The notes beneath the pieces were generated by a model, which was not told where the DNA came from, did no database searches, and was given only the letters and a program-made list of their open reading frames with translations. Positions 40,940-48,465 of a stretch of DNA of 64,000 nucleotides are shown here, piece after piece. The stretch is from Hyphomicrobiales bacterium (lineage in GTDB: Bacteria > Pseudomonadota > Alphaproteobacteria > Rhizobiales > Beijerinckiaceae), in the NCBI GenBank assembly GCA_027483945.1, contig JAIXTM010000007.1:124001-188000 (forward strand). The letters are read 5' to 3'. The position numbers and the translations under genes were made by a program. Each line of letters opens with the position of its first letter. The stretch's first letter is position 1.

Positions 40940-40966
40940 GCGCAGGCATGCGTTGACGGCCTGCGC
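40940..40966 (+). terminator. First hairpin after infC
   Basis: GCGCAGGC (40940-40947) and GCCTGCGC (40959-40966) form a perfect 8-bp stem directly behind the infC stop, with an 11-base loop and no T-run. It may slow polymerase or protect the 3' end ahead of the stronger hairpin at 41003. Confidence 0.4.
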
Positions 40967-41002
40967 CGTTCAGCGCATCTTCACGGAAATCCGGTGAGAT
41001 CG

Positions 41003-41033
41003 AAGCCCCCAGGCATCGCCTCGGGGGCTTTGT
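41003..41033 (+). terminator. Intrinsic terminator of infC
   Basis: AAGCCCCC-AGGC-ATC-GCCT-C-GGGGGCTT: a 12-bp stem with one bulged C and a 3-base loop, followed by TGTCGTT. It separates infC from the URC operon that starts at 41082. Confidence 0.7.
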
Positions 41034-41081
41034 CGTTCCGGTTTCCGGCCGTCGCCTGGCGGCCGCATCGAGGACTGAGGC

Positions 41082-42344
41082 ATGACCTCGCAGAACCGTA
41101 CCGGTCACATCCGGCTCACCTCCCATCCCGAGCCCGGCACCTCCGCGACCCGCTTCCCGATCCGCTGGGGCGACGCCGACCCGCGCGCCCGCGGTCCCGT
41201 CATCGGATCGGTGACCAATCCCGCCGACCGCAACGCCATCGGCGCCTATGGCGGGGCTTATGCCCTCTACCGCGCGCTGGCGGTGTCCTCCGGCGCGCTG
41301 AATCCGCTGATGCGGCCGGACCTCACCAACACCCATCCGGTCGTGCCGATCGGGCCCAATCCGCAATGGGGCGAGCCTTCCCGCATCGTGTCGCTGGACC
41401 CGTTCGGACACATGGCCGGCGACATCTTCGCGGACGAGATCGCCACCGGCACCGACATCCGCCCGACGATCGCGGTCACCAAGGCGCGCCTCAACCTGCC
41501 GGAGATCATCTCCGCCATGTCGTCCGGGCGCCTGAAGAGCGACGGATCGATCCTCCACGACAACGGCGACATCTCGGTGGTGAAGATCGCCGTCGATCCG
41601 GTCTGGCACCTGCCGGGCGTCGCCGCGCGCTTCGGCGTCAGCGAGACGGTCCTGCGCCGCACCCTGTTCGAGCAGACGGCCGGCATGTTCCCCGAACTGG
41701 TGACACGGCCGGACCTCGCCGTCTTCCTGCCGCCCATCGGCGGCGCCACCGTCTATCTCATGGGGGAGGTCGCGGCCCTGACCGACCGGCGCCGGCGCAT
41801 CGCCTGCCGCGTCCATGACGAGTGCAACGGCTCGGACGTGTTCGGCTCCGACATCTGCACCTGCCGGCCCTACCTCATCCACGGCATCGAGGAATGCGTG
41901 AAGGAGGCGCAAGGGGGCGGCGCCGGCGTCATCGTCTACAACCGCAAGGAGGGCAGGGCGCTCGGCGAGGTCACCAAGTTCCTCGTCTACAATGCCCGCA
42001 AGCGTCAGGAAGGCGGCGACCAGGCCGCCACCTATTTCGAGCGGACCGAATGCGTCGCCGGCGTCCAGGACGCGCGCTTCCAGCAGCTGATGCCGGACGT
42101 TCTGCACTGGCTCGGCATCACCCGGATCGATCGGCTCATGTCCATGTCGAACATGAAATATGACGCGCTCGTCGGCTCCGGCATCGACGTCGTGGAGCGG
42201 GTGCCGATCCCTGACGGGCTAATCCCGGAGGACGCGTCCGTGGAGATGCAGGCCAAGAAGGCGGCGGGCTATTATGCCCCCGACGGCACGCCCTCGCAGG
42301 ACGACCTCAACCGCACCGTCGGCCGCGACCTCGAGCGATTCTGA
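41082..42344 (+). CDS. GTP cyclohydrolase II-like protein of uracil catabolism (URC1)
   Basis: 420 residues. The C-terminal half is GTP cyclohydrolase II-like, with the zinc cysteines in CNGSDVFGSDICTC (C248, C259, C261) and VIVYNRKEGRALGEV in place of the usual Q-E-G-R loop. An N-terminal extension of about 200 residues (NPADRNAIGAYGGAYALYRAL, GHMAGDIFADEIATGTDIRPT) distinguishes URC1 from riboflavin-pathway enzymes. In the URC pathway it acts on a uracil-derived nucleotide rather than GTP. Adjacent URC4 and Upp genes support this. The start follows a terminator and opens a three-gene operon. Confidence 0.87.
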   Translation: MTSQNRTGHIRLTSHPEPGTSATRFPIRWGDADPRARGPVIGSVTNPADRNAIGAYGGAYALYRALAVSSGALNPLMRPDLTNTHPVVPIGPNPQWGEPSRIVSLDPFGHMAGDIFADEIATGTDIRPTIAVTKARLNLPEIISAMSSGRLKSDGSILHDNGDISVVKIAVDPVWHLPGVAARFGVSETVLRRTLFEQTAGMFPELVTRPDLAVFLPPIGGATVYLMGEVAALTDRRRRIACRVHDECNGSDVFGSDICTCRPYLIHGIEECVKEAQGGGAGVIVYNRKEGRALGEVTKFLVYNARKRQEGGDQAATYFERTECVAGVQDARFQQLMPDVLHWLGITRIDRLMSMSNMKYDALVGSGIDVVERVPIPDGLIPEDASVEMQAKKAAGYYAPDGTPSQDDLNRTVGRDLERF

Positions 42345-42345
42345 G

Positions 42346-43608
42346 ATGACGGCAGGACCGGACATGGCCGCCACCCTGATGGCGGATCTGCCGCCGTCGG
42401 TCGCGGCCCTGATGAACGCTTCCGCCGTCCGCGCGCAGGCGGGCGAGGTTCTGCGGCTCGCCCAAGAAGACCGTCTTCTCGCCTGGCGGCTGGACGAAAC
42501 CCGGCTCGATCCCTGCGCCGATTATGTCGTCGAGACGATCCGGCAGAACTATCCCGGCCTCGACATCCCGTTCCATGCCCGATGGCGCCATTTCACGGCT
42601 GCCGGGCGCGACCTGTGGGCCGAGCTCGATGCGCGGACCGCCTGGCCGGATGCGGAGCGGCGCCTTGCCGCCGCGTTCGACCTCGCCATCGTTAGCGTGC
42701 TGCTCGACGCCGGGGCAGGACCCGAGTGGCGCTTCCGCGAGCCGGTAACGGGCGTGTCCGTCGGGCGCTCGGAAGGACTGGGCCTGGCCTCGCTCGCCAT
42801 GTTCCGCGGCGGGCTGTTCTCCGCCGTGCCGGGCGATCCGCTGCGGGCCGACGCCGGGGCGCTCGCCCGGCTCGACGACGCGGTTCTCGCGGAGGGCTTC
42901 CAGGCCGGACCTGGCAATCCGATGGTCGGCCTGTCCGGCCGGGCCGGCATCCTGCGCGCGCTCGGCACGCGGCTGGAACGGCTGGGAGGCGACGGCCCTC
43001 TGGCGGGCCGGCCAGGTCAGATCGCGGCCTGGGCGCTGGCCCGGGCCCGCCGCGACGGCGCGGTGGCGGCCGCCTCGCTGCTCGAGAACGTGCTCGCCCT
43101 GCTGCACCGTGTCTGGCCGGATCGCCCGGGCGCGGTCCCGGGCGGCGGCGACATGTGGCGGCACCCGCTGATCGGCGGCGAGGGCGAGGCGCGCGGCGCC
43201 GTGCCGTTCCACAAGCTGTCGCAATGGCTGTCCTATTCGCTCATCGAGCCCCTGCAGGCGGCCGGCATCGCCGTCACCGACATCGACGGGCTGACCGGTC
43301 TTCCGGAATACCGCAACGGCGGCCTCCTCATGGACATCGGCGTCATCACCCTGCGCGATCCGGCCGACGCGGCTCGCCCGCACGACGTGGGCTCGGTCCT
43401 TGTCGTCGAATGGCGGGCGCTCACCGTCGCGCTCCTTGACGCGCTGGCCGATCGCGTGCGCGTCCGGCTGGGCAAGGATGCCGCTTCGATGCCGCTCGCC
43501 CGCGTGCTGGAGGGCGGGACCTGGTCCGCCGGCCGCCGCATCGCCCGCGAGCGTCGGGACGGCGGCGGACCGCCGCTCGCCATCGTCAGCGACGGCACCG
43601 TGTTCTGA
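42346..43608 (+). CDS. DUF1688 protein of uracil catabolism (URC4)
   Basis: 420 residues from the ATG at 42346, one base after the URC1 stop; an ATG at 42364 has a better ribosome site (AGGA) and is the alternative. Family features: LDETRLDPCADYVVETIRQNYP, IPFHARWRHF, SVGRSEGLGLASLAMFRGGLFS, FHKLSQWLSYSLIEPL, GLTGLPEYRNGGLL and DIGVI. DUF1688 is the URC4 protein, required with URC1 and uracil phosphoribosyltransferase for uracil breakdown in Lachancea yeast and co-encoded with them in some bacteria. It is cytosolic. Its chemical step is not defined by sequence. Confidence 0.88.
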   Translation: MTAGPDMAATLMADLPPSVAALMNASAVRAQAGEVLRLAQEDRLLAWRLDETRLDPCADYVVETIRQNYPGLDIPFHARWRHFTAAGRDLWAELDARTAWPDAERRLAAAFDLAIVSVLLDAGAGPEWRFREPVTGVSVGRSEGLGLASLAMFRGGLFSAVPGDPLRADAGALARLDDAVLAEGFQAGPGNPMVGLSGRAGILRALGTRLERLGGDGPLAGRPGQIAAWALARARRDGAVAAASLLENVLALLHRVWPDRPGAVPGGGDMWRHPLIGGEGEARGAVPFHKLSQWLSYSLIEPLQAAGIAVTDIDGLTGLPEYRNGGLLMDIGVITLRDPADAARPHDVGSVLVVEWRALTVALLDALADRVRVRLGKDAASMPLARVLEGGTWSAGRRIARERRDGGGPPLAIVSDGTVF

Positions 43609-43704
43609 AATCCGGTGGACGGGCGGTTGCATGACCGCCCGTTTGCCGCGCAAATGGTCGAGGTTCCTCAAGGGACCGAGCGCGTTCAGGGAGCCCGTCG
43701 CAGC

Positions 43705-44334
43705 ATGGAAGGCGTCACCATCGTCGATCACCCCCTCGTGCAGCACAAGCTGACGCTGATGCGCGACAAGACGCGGTCGACCAAGGGTTTCCGGCAGCTG
43801 CTGAACGAGATCGGCATGCTGCTCTGCTACGAGGTGACGCGCGACCTGCCGCTCGAGGACGTGGAGATCGAGACGCCGCTCTCCCCGATGATGGCGCCGA
43901 TGATCGCCGGCAAGAAGCTGGTCTTCGCGCCGATCCTGCGCGCCGGCGTCGGCTTCCTGGACGGGATGCTGGAACTCGTCCCCTCCGCTCGCGTGGCCCA
44001 TATCGGGCTCTACCGCGATCCGCACACGCTCCAGGCCGTGGAATATTACTTCAAGGCTCCGTCGGACCTCGCCGACCGCCGCATCGTGGTGATGGACCCG
44101 ATGCTCGCGACCGCCAACTCGGCGGTCGCCGCCGTGGACCGGCTGAAGGAGCGGGGGGCCAGGGACCTGCGTTTCGTGTGCCTGCTGGCGGCGCCGGAGG
44201 GGATAGCGACCTTCCGCGGCGCCCATCCCGACGTGCCGATCTGGACGGCCGCGGTGGACGAGCGTCTCAACGACCACGGCTATATCATGCCGGGGCTCGG
44301 AGACGCCGGCGACCGGATGTACGGGACGCGGTAG
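43705..44334 (+). CDS. upp: Uracil phosphoribosyltransferase
   Basis: 209 residues from the ATG at 43705, the family's usual start and length; longer frames begin at 43615 and 43654. [23 protein letters not shown] is the Upp N-terminus, [17 protein letters not shown] the active-site loop, [13 protein letters not shown] the PRPP-binding loop, and [14 protein letters not shown] with [14 protein letters not shown]-like ending closes it. It makes UMP from uracil. In this operon it supplies the substrate for URC breakdown as well as salvage. A 96-bp gap after URC4 holds no other gene. Confidence 0.94.
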   Translation: MEGVTIVDHPLVQHKLTLMRDKTRSTKGFRQLLNEIGMLLCYEVTRDLPLEDVEIETPLSPMMAPMIAGKKLVFAPILRAGVGFLDGMLELVPSARVAHIGLYRDPHTLQAVEYYFKAPSDLADRRIVVMDPMLATANSAVAAVDRLKERGARDLRFVCLLAAPEGIATFRGAHPDVPIWTAAVDERLNDHGYIMPGLGDAGDRMYGTR

Positions 44335-44338
44335 GGGC

Positions 44339-44947
44339 TCAGGTGGTGGAGCAGACCTGCGTGGTGCCGCCCGTCTCGCGCGGCACCTGCGGCACCAGGC
44401 GCGGCCGCATGTAGATCGTGTCGCTCAGGTTGTAGACTTCCTTGAAGAGCTTGACCGGCGCCGAATACGGGTACTCGGCCGTCGCCACGATCACCGACGA
44501 ATTCGGTATCATCAGCCCGGCTGGCAGGGCGATGGCGTTCGGCTTGGGCATGCCGTTACGCACTTCCGCCCAGCAGAGCTTCACCTTCTGGTCCTTGTCC
44601 ACATAGACGCTGGCGATCATCATCTTCGCCGGCGAGGGGTCGATCGGCTGCAGCACGTAGCGGGCGGCTTCGAAGATGTTGTTGAGCTCTGTGTCGGGGA
44701 CCTTGGTCGCCTGCGCTGTCAGGTCGGACAGCGTGCGGGCGAGCAGCGTCACCTTGCGGTCGACAATGACGCCCTGCGTCACCTGGACGAGGCCCAGATA
44801 CATCGTGACGAGGACCGGCACGATGACGGCGAATTCGACGGCGGCCACGCCCCGCTGGTCGGCCGGCAGGCGCGACAGGCGCGGTCCGGCGAATAGGCGG
44901 GCGAGGGCGCGGAGGCGGCGCAGGCGGGAGGGCTGATGCTCGGACAT
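44339..44947 (-). CDS. TadE/TadG-like minor pilin
   Basis: 202 residues. A basic N-terminus (RRLRALARLF) is followed by GVAAVEFAVIVPVLVTMYLGLVQ, the TadE-type prepilin leader and helix with the conserved Glu after the cleavage region. The rest is a secreted beta-rich domain with a Cys pair (CWAE, VCSTT). It is the second of two such genes on the minus strand; the gap to the first is 8 bp. Processed by a prepilin peptidase, these minor pilins help assemble Flp pili. Confidence 0.83.
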   Translation of the reverse strand: MSEHQPSRLRRLRALARLFAGPRLSRLPADQRGVAAVEFAVIVPVLVTMYLGLVQVTQGVIVDRKVTLLARTLSDLTAQATKVPDTELNNIFEAARYVLQPIDPSPAKMMIASVYVDKDQKVKLCWAEVRNGMPKPNAIALPAGLMIPNSSVIVATAEYPYSAPVKLFKEVYNLSDTIYMRPRLVPQVPRETGGTTQVCSTT

Positions 44948-44955
44948 GCGCGGCC

Positions 44956-45576
44956 TCAGAAGGGCTCATTGCGGAAAGCGGCGACGGCGGCGATGACGCG
45001 CCGGCTGCCGTTGAGATTGGACAGGCCGGGTCCGCTCAGGAACGACGTGTAGAGCTTGAGCGGAAAGGCGGCGCGGACGATGACGATCTGGCCTGCCGTG
45101 CTCGGCTGGTAGACGAACTCGCCCGAATTGATCTCGCCGTTCTTAACCAGCGGCGGAAGAACTCCGGGGCTGGCGAAGGTGGGGAAGGAGCGAACGTCGA
45201 TCTGCAGGCTGCCGGCGCAATCGAAGAGGCCCGGAACATGGCTGCAGATGCGGCGCCGGAACTCTTCCGGATGCTGCGGAGCGGGGACGGCCGCCAGCTC
45301 GGCGTTGATCTCGCCCGTGAAGATGCGGCGCGAGGCGTTGGCCACCGCCGTCTCCAGCACCTGGGACGACCACATGACGATCGCCGTCTCGAGCACCGCG
45401 AAGAGCAACGCCAGGAATGGCACCGCGATGAGGGCGAATTCGATGGCGGCGGAGCCGTCCCGCGAGCGTCCGAACCGGCGCAGGATGCGCGCGCCAAGGC
45501 GCCGCAGGCGTCGGGGACGCTGCAGCCAGCCTGTCTGCTGCTGGGTCTGGTCGGCCGGACCGCGCCGTTCGCTCAT
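44956..45576 (-). CDS. TadE-like minor pilin
   Basis: 206 residues. A long Arg/Gln-rich cytosolic leader (about 1-40) precedes GSAAIEFALIAVPFLALLFAVLETAI, the TadE signature helix with Glu. CSHVPGLFDCAGSLQIDVRSF in the periplasmic part is typical of alphaproteobacterial TadE proteins, with two Cys able to form a disulfide. It lies next to the second TadE-like gene and opposite the cpa operon. Likely a minor pilin. Confidence 0.85.
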   Translation of the reverse strand: MSERRGPADQTQQQTGWLQRPRRLRRLGARILRRFGRSRDGSAAIEFALIAVPFLALLFAVLETAIVMWSSQVLETAVANASRRIFTGEINAELAAVPAPQHPEEFRRRICSHVPGLFDCAGSLQIDVRSFPTFASPGVLPPLVKNGEINSGEFVYQPSTAGQIVIVRAAFPLKLYTSFLSGPGLSNLNGSRRVIAAVAAFRNEPF

Positions 45577-45687
45577 CGTCGTCTCCCCACCCGGCCCTCT
45601 TCATGACGAGGGCAGGCACAGGCGAAGAGCGTTACAGCATGAATCTTTCCGGGCGGTTTCGCCCATGCCCGGCGTTTCGCCGCGCGT

Positions 45688-45706
45688 GGTAAACCCCGGA
45701 TTTACC
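45688..45706. promoter_or_regulatory. Inverted repeat between the free pilus-N gene and the tadE pair
   Basis: GGTAAA-CCCCGGA-TTTACC, a perfect 6-bp dyad with a 7-base spacer, lies 111 bp upstream of the tadE start and 12 bp after the end of the 45718-46173 gene. It could be an operator or a weak terminator for the gene before it. Confidence 0.35.
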
Positions 45707-45717
45707 TTGACGGCGGG

Positions 45718-46173
45718 TTACTTCTGACCGGCGAGGGCGTTGCGGGACGTCGCCTGGCCGCTCACTTCCGAGAAGTGCTTCTGGGCGTCGCCCAGGATCA
45801 GCGTGGGCTGGCACGCGGGCGCGCACGAATACGATTCCCGCTCCATGCCGCGATGGACGGTGACGAGCGCATCGCCGCCGGCCTGGACGCGGATATTGGC
45901 CTCGACCACCAGATTGCCGCTGCCGTCCAGCGCGATGAGGTTCGTCACGCCATAGCTCTTTCCGGTGACGATCATGATGCCGTTCTTCTGCACCGTCACG
46001 TCGGCGATCATGGGATTGCCCACGACGATCGTCTGGATCTTCTCGGGCAGCTTCATGATCTTCGCGTGATCGATGTCGACCATGATGTTGTCCGCAGGGG
46101 CGGCAGAGGCCGATCCCGCGGCGAGCGCGGCCGTCAGGACGGCGAAGGCGAGGCAGCGGAAACGGTTTGGCAT
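45718..46173 (-). CDS. Free-standing secretin-type pilus N-domain protein
   Basis: 151 residues. A signal peptide covers about 1-24 (cut after ASA). It is followed by one domain of the kind found at the N-terminus of CpaC/RcpA secretins: MKLPEKIQTIVVGNPMIADVTV, IMIVTGKSYGVTNLIALDGSG. Two cysteines lie near the end (CAPACQ). The secretin channel domain is absent. Compared with CpaC at 48462 it is an extra, independent copy of the N-domain, probably periplasmic and helping the outer-membrane ring. It is encoded divergently from the pilin genes. Confidence 0.83.
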   Translation of the reverse strand: MPNRFRCLAFAVLTAALAAGSASAAPADNIMVDIDHAKIMKLPEKIQTIVVGNPMIADVTVQKNGIMIVTGKSYGVTNLIALDGSGNLVVEANIRVQAGGDALVTVHRGMERESYSCAPACQPTLILGDAQKHFSEVSGQATSRNALAGQK

Positions 46174-46614
46174 GGCAGGCGGCTCGCAGGCGGCATGAGG
46201 CTCATCCGCCTATCAAGGTGGAAAATGGTGAACCTTTGCCTAACGCGGCGCTTCCAAAGCGATGGAGCCCCGACTTTCGTGGCAAAAGGCCACGGGCAAG
46301 ACTGGCATTCGACTGCGCCTCGGCACGCGGATCACGGCACTCGATTGGCATCCCTCCCACGTCAACCGTACAAATCCTGCGCTATTCGCTGCAAGACACG
46401 GGGTTTAAATCAGCGTAATTATCAGTATTATATTTTCCAATGTCTGAATAAACCAAAATTAACCGTGTTGTGGACATGATCAATTGGCAGGCGATTTGGC
46501 ACTTTCTTTAACTCGACTGAAAGAAGTGGGGAGCCAATGTCCATCTCGGTTCTGACCGGCCCATCGAGAGAAGCCGGCGGACAGTGGAAAACCGTGGTGA
46601 TTGAGGAGCTACCC
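46174..46614. other. 441-bp gene-free control region upstream of the pilins
   Basis: No credible gene. The right half is AT-rich against a GC-rich background (46400-46520). It holds a 6-bp hairpin CGTGGC-AAAAG-GCCACG (46278-46294), a CtrA-like site at 46448, two TTGGCA boxes (46484, 46496) and the strong GAGGAG ribosome site of the first pilin. It must also contain the promoter of the minus-strand gene starting at 46173. Confidence 0.6.
46448..46464 (+). promoter_or_regulatory. CtrA-like site upstream of the pilin genes
   Basis: ATAA-N7-TTAACC differs from the CtrA pattern TTAA-N7-TTAAC at one position. It lies 151 bp before the first Flp pilin start. Flp pilin genes are CtrA-controlled in Caulobacter. 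Confidence 0.4.
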
Positions 46615-46785
46615 ATGAAGTCCATCTTCGCTCGTTTCGTGAAGGATGAATCCGGCGCGACCGCCATCGAGTACGGCCTGATCGCTGCCATCGTCGGCGT
46701 CGGCATCATCGTCGCCCTGCAGGGCCTGAAGGGTGAGCTGAACACGACCTTCGGCGCCGTCTCGACGGGCCTCCAGACCCGCTAA
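46615..46785 (+). CDS. pilA: Flp/Fap-type major pilin
   Basis: 56 residues from the ATG at 46615, six bases after GAGGAG; a longer frame exists but lacks a leader. FVKDESGATAIEYGLIAAIVGVGII is the Flp signature: cleavage by CpaA between Gly and Ala, Glu five residues in, then the assembly helix. The short tail GELNTTFGAVSTGLQTR is usual. It is the main fibre subunit, probably highly expressed, and is followed by a strong terminator. Confidence 0.94.
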   Translation: MKSIFARFVKDESGATAIEYGLIAAIVGVGIIVALQGLKGELNTTFGAVSTGLQTR

Positions 46786-46794
46786 TCCTGACAT

Positions 46795-46830
46795 GCGGCC
46801 CGCGCCACTGGCGCGGGCCGCTTCGTTTTC
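46795..46830 (+). terminator. Strong intrinsic terminator between the two pilin genes
   Basis: GCGGCCCGCGCC-ACT-GGCGCGGGCCGC is a perfect 12-bp stem with a 3-base loop, followed by TTCGTTTTC. Read-through would set the level of the second pilin and perhaps cpaA below that of the first. Confidence 0.85.
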
Positions 46831-46851
46831 AATCCTTGCAGAGTGCAGGCC

Positions 46852-47022
46852 ATGCGCCGTCTGATCGATCGTTTCGCGACAGACGAGACCGGCGCGACCG
46901 CCATCGAGTACGGCCTGATCATCGCCTTCCTCAGCCTTGGGCTGATCGTCAGTCTGACAAGTCTGCGCGACGCTTTCGGCACCGTCGTCAATAATGTGGT
47001 TACCGGCCTGCGGCAGTCTTGA
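46852..47022 (+). CDS. Second Flp-type pilin
   Basis: 56 residues, same length as the first. MRRLIDRFATDETGATAIEYG has the same cleavage site and Glu, followed by LIIAFLSLGLIVSL. After the helix the tail differs (RDAFGTVVNNVVTGLRQS), so it is a diverged paralog, not a copy. It lies after the terminator at 46795 and 25 bp before cpaA. It may be a minor subunit or an alternative pilin. Confidence 0.9.
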   Translation: MRRLIDRFATDETGATAIEYGLIIAFLSLGLIVSLTSLRDAFGTVVNNVVTGLRQS

Positions 47023-47047
47023 GACCTGCCAGGCAAGGCCGAGATCC

Positions 47048-47554
47048 ATGACCGCTCTCATCCTGTTCACGATCGTTCCGGCCATGATGGCGTTCGCCGC
47101 CGCGAGCGACGTCCTGACCATGACCATATCCAACCGGCTATGCCTCGCGCTGGCCGGGCTTTTCGTGCCGGCCGCCCTTTTCGCCGGAATGCCCTGGGCC
47201 GATATCGGCCTGCATCTTGCCGCCGGCTTCCTGATGCTCGCCACCTGCTTTGCGCTCTTCGCGTTCGGCAAGCTCGGCGGCGGCGACGCCAAGTTCGCCG
47301 CGGCGGCGGCGATCTGGCTCGGCTTCGACCTGCTGCTGCCTTTCCTCGTGCTGACGGCCGTCATCGGCGGCCTGCTGGCCATCGCCATGATGTGGGTGAA
47401 GCATCATCCGATCCCGGCTTTGGCGCTTCGCATGTCCTGGTATGCGCGCCTCCAGGACCACCGCACCGGCATTCCCTATGGCGTGCCGCTGGCCGGCGCG
47501 GCGTTGCTGGCCTTGCCCCAGGCGGCCATCTGGCGGCTCGCCATGGGCGTGTGA
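47048..47554 (+). CDS. cpaA: Prepilin peptidase CpaA/TadV
   Basis: 168 residues from the ATG at 47048 (AAGG upstream). Six hydrophobic segments. The two catalytic aspartates are in AAASDVLTMTISNRL and GKLGGGDAKFAAA (the GxGD-type motif). Short form without the methyltransferase domain, as in the CpaA/TadV family. It cleaves the leaders of the Flp and TadE-type pilins at the inner membrane. Confidence 0.92.
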   Translation: MTALILFTIVPAMMAFAAASDVLTMTISNRLCLALAGLFVPAALFAGMPWADIGLHLAAGFLMLATCFALFAFGKLGGGDAKFAAAAAIWLGFDLLLPFLVLTAVIGGLLAIAMMWVKHHPIPALALRMSWYARLQDHRTGIPYGVPLAGAALLALPQAAIWRLAMGV

Positions 47555-47597
47555 GCGGCGACGCGACGCGGCAAACGCTCGGGCTGAATACGTTCGA

Positions 47598-47612
47598 TTA
47601 ACCATAAGTTGA
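47598..47612 (+). promoter_or_regulatory. CtrA-like site upstream of cpaB
   Basis: TTAA-CCATAAG-TTGA, one mismatch from TTAA-N7-TTAA, in the 107-bp gap between cpaA and cpaB. It suggests that cpaB onwards has its own regulated promoter. Confidence 0.45.
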
Positions 47613-47661
47613 CGTTTGGCTGTTCGTATTCGGGCGAAGGCATCCGACCCGAAGCGCAGCC

Positions 47662-48465
47662 ATGAATCGTGCAAAGATCATCCTCCTCGGCGTGGCCGTC
47701 CTGTCAGGCGGCGCCGCGGTCTTCCTGGCTCAGCGCAGCCCGGCGCCGGCGCCCGCGCCGGTCGTGGTCGCCCCGGCGCCCGCCCCGGTGATGAAGACGA
47801 CCGAGGTCCTGGTCGCGGCCAGCGACCTGCCCATGGGATCGACCGTCGCCGCCAATGCCCTGTCCTGGCAGGCCTGGCCCGCGGAAGGTGCGGCCGCCGG
47901 GTTCATCAAGCGGTCCGACAGACCGGACGCCATCACCCATTTCACCGGTTCGATCGCTCGCATCGCCATGGTCGCCGGCGAGCCGATCAGGCCCGAGAAG
48001 CTGATCCGGGCCGACGGATCGGGCTTCATGTCGGCGATCCTTCCGGCAGGTAAGCGCGCCGTCGCGATCACCATCGACAGCCGCGGCTCCAACAGCGCGG
48101 GCGGCTTCATCCTGCCCAATGACCGCGTGGACGTGATCCGGACCTATCGCGACGACGAAGGCACGCGCAGCACCGGTTCCGATGTGTACATCTCCGAGAC
48201 GATCCTGCGGAACATCCGGGTCCTGGCCATCGGTCAGCGCATCCAGGAGCAGGGCGCGGAGAAGGTCGTCGTCGGCGAGAACGCCACGCTCGAGGTCGAT
48301 CCCGCCCAGGCCGAGGTCCTGACGCTCGCCCAGCGCGTCGGCCAGCTTTCGCTCGCCCTGCGCTCCATCGCCGACACCACCACCAAGGACGAGGCGGTGA
48401 AGCCGCAGGAATCCGGCCTCACCATCGTCCGCTTCGGCGTCTCCCGCCAGTCCGCCAGACCATGA
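47662..48465 (+). CDS. cpaB: Flp pilus assembly protein CpaB (RcpC)
   Basis: 267 residues. An N-terminal hydrophobic anchor (IILLGVAVLSGGAAVFLA) is followed by a Pro/Ala/Val linker and a SAF-like domain (TEVLVAASDLPMGSTVAANALSW, GEPIRPEKL, GKRAVAITID). FILPNDRVDVIRTYRD and VLAIGQRI are CpaB hallmarks. It lies in the periplasm and supports the CpaC secretin. Its stop overlaps cpaC by 4 bp. Confidence 0.92.
   Translation: MNRAKIILLGVAVLSGGAAVFLAQRSPAPAPAPVVVAPAPAPVMKTTEVLVAASDLPMGSTVAANALSWQAWPAEGAAAGFIKRSDRPDAITHFTGSIARIAMVAGEPIRPEKLIRADGSGFMSAILPAGKRAVAITIDSRGSNSAGGFILPNDRVDVIRTYRDDEGTRSTGSDVYISETILRNIRVLAIGQRIQEQGAEKVVVGENATLEVDPAQAEVLTLAQRVGQLSLALRSIADTTTKDEAVKPQESGLTIVRFGVSRQSARP

Noticed and set aside
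41082-42344. Calling this gene ribA (riboflavin GTP cyclohydrolase II)
   Set aside because: The long N-terminal half, altered catalytic loop and the URC4 and Upp neighbours point to URC1 instead.
42307-44277. A 656-codon minus-strand open frame across URC4 and upp
   Set aside because: It spans two well-supported genes on the other strand and its translation shows no domain pattern; a high-G+C shadow.
46215-46245. CtrA-like string before the minus-strand gene starting at 46173
   Set aside because: The best alignment (TTAG-N7-TTCA) has two mismatches, one in each half; not better than background.
46262-46411. A 48-codon open frame in the pilin upstream region
   Set aside because: No ribosome site, no recognisable sequence, and it sits where promoters are expected; likely chance.
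46484-46511. Possible sigma-54 promoter before the first pilin (two TTGGCA boxes)
   Set aside because: Sigma-54 sites need GG-N10-GC. Counting from either GG, the -12 position reads GG or AA instead of GC.
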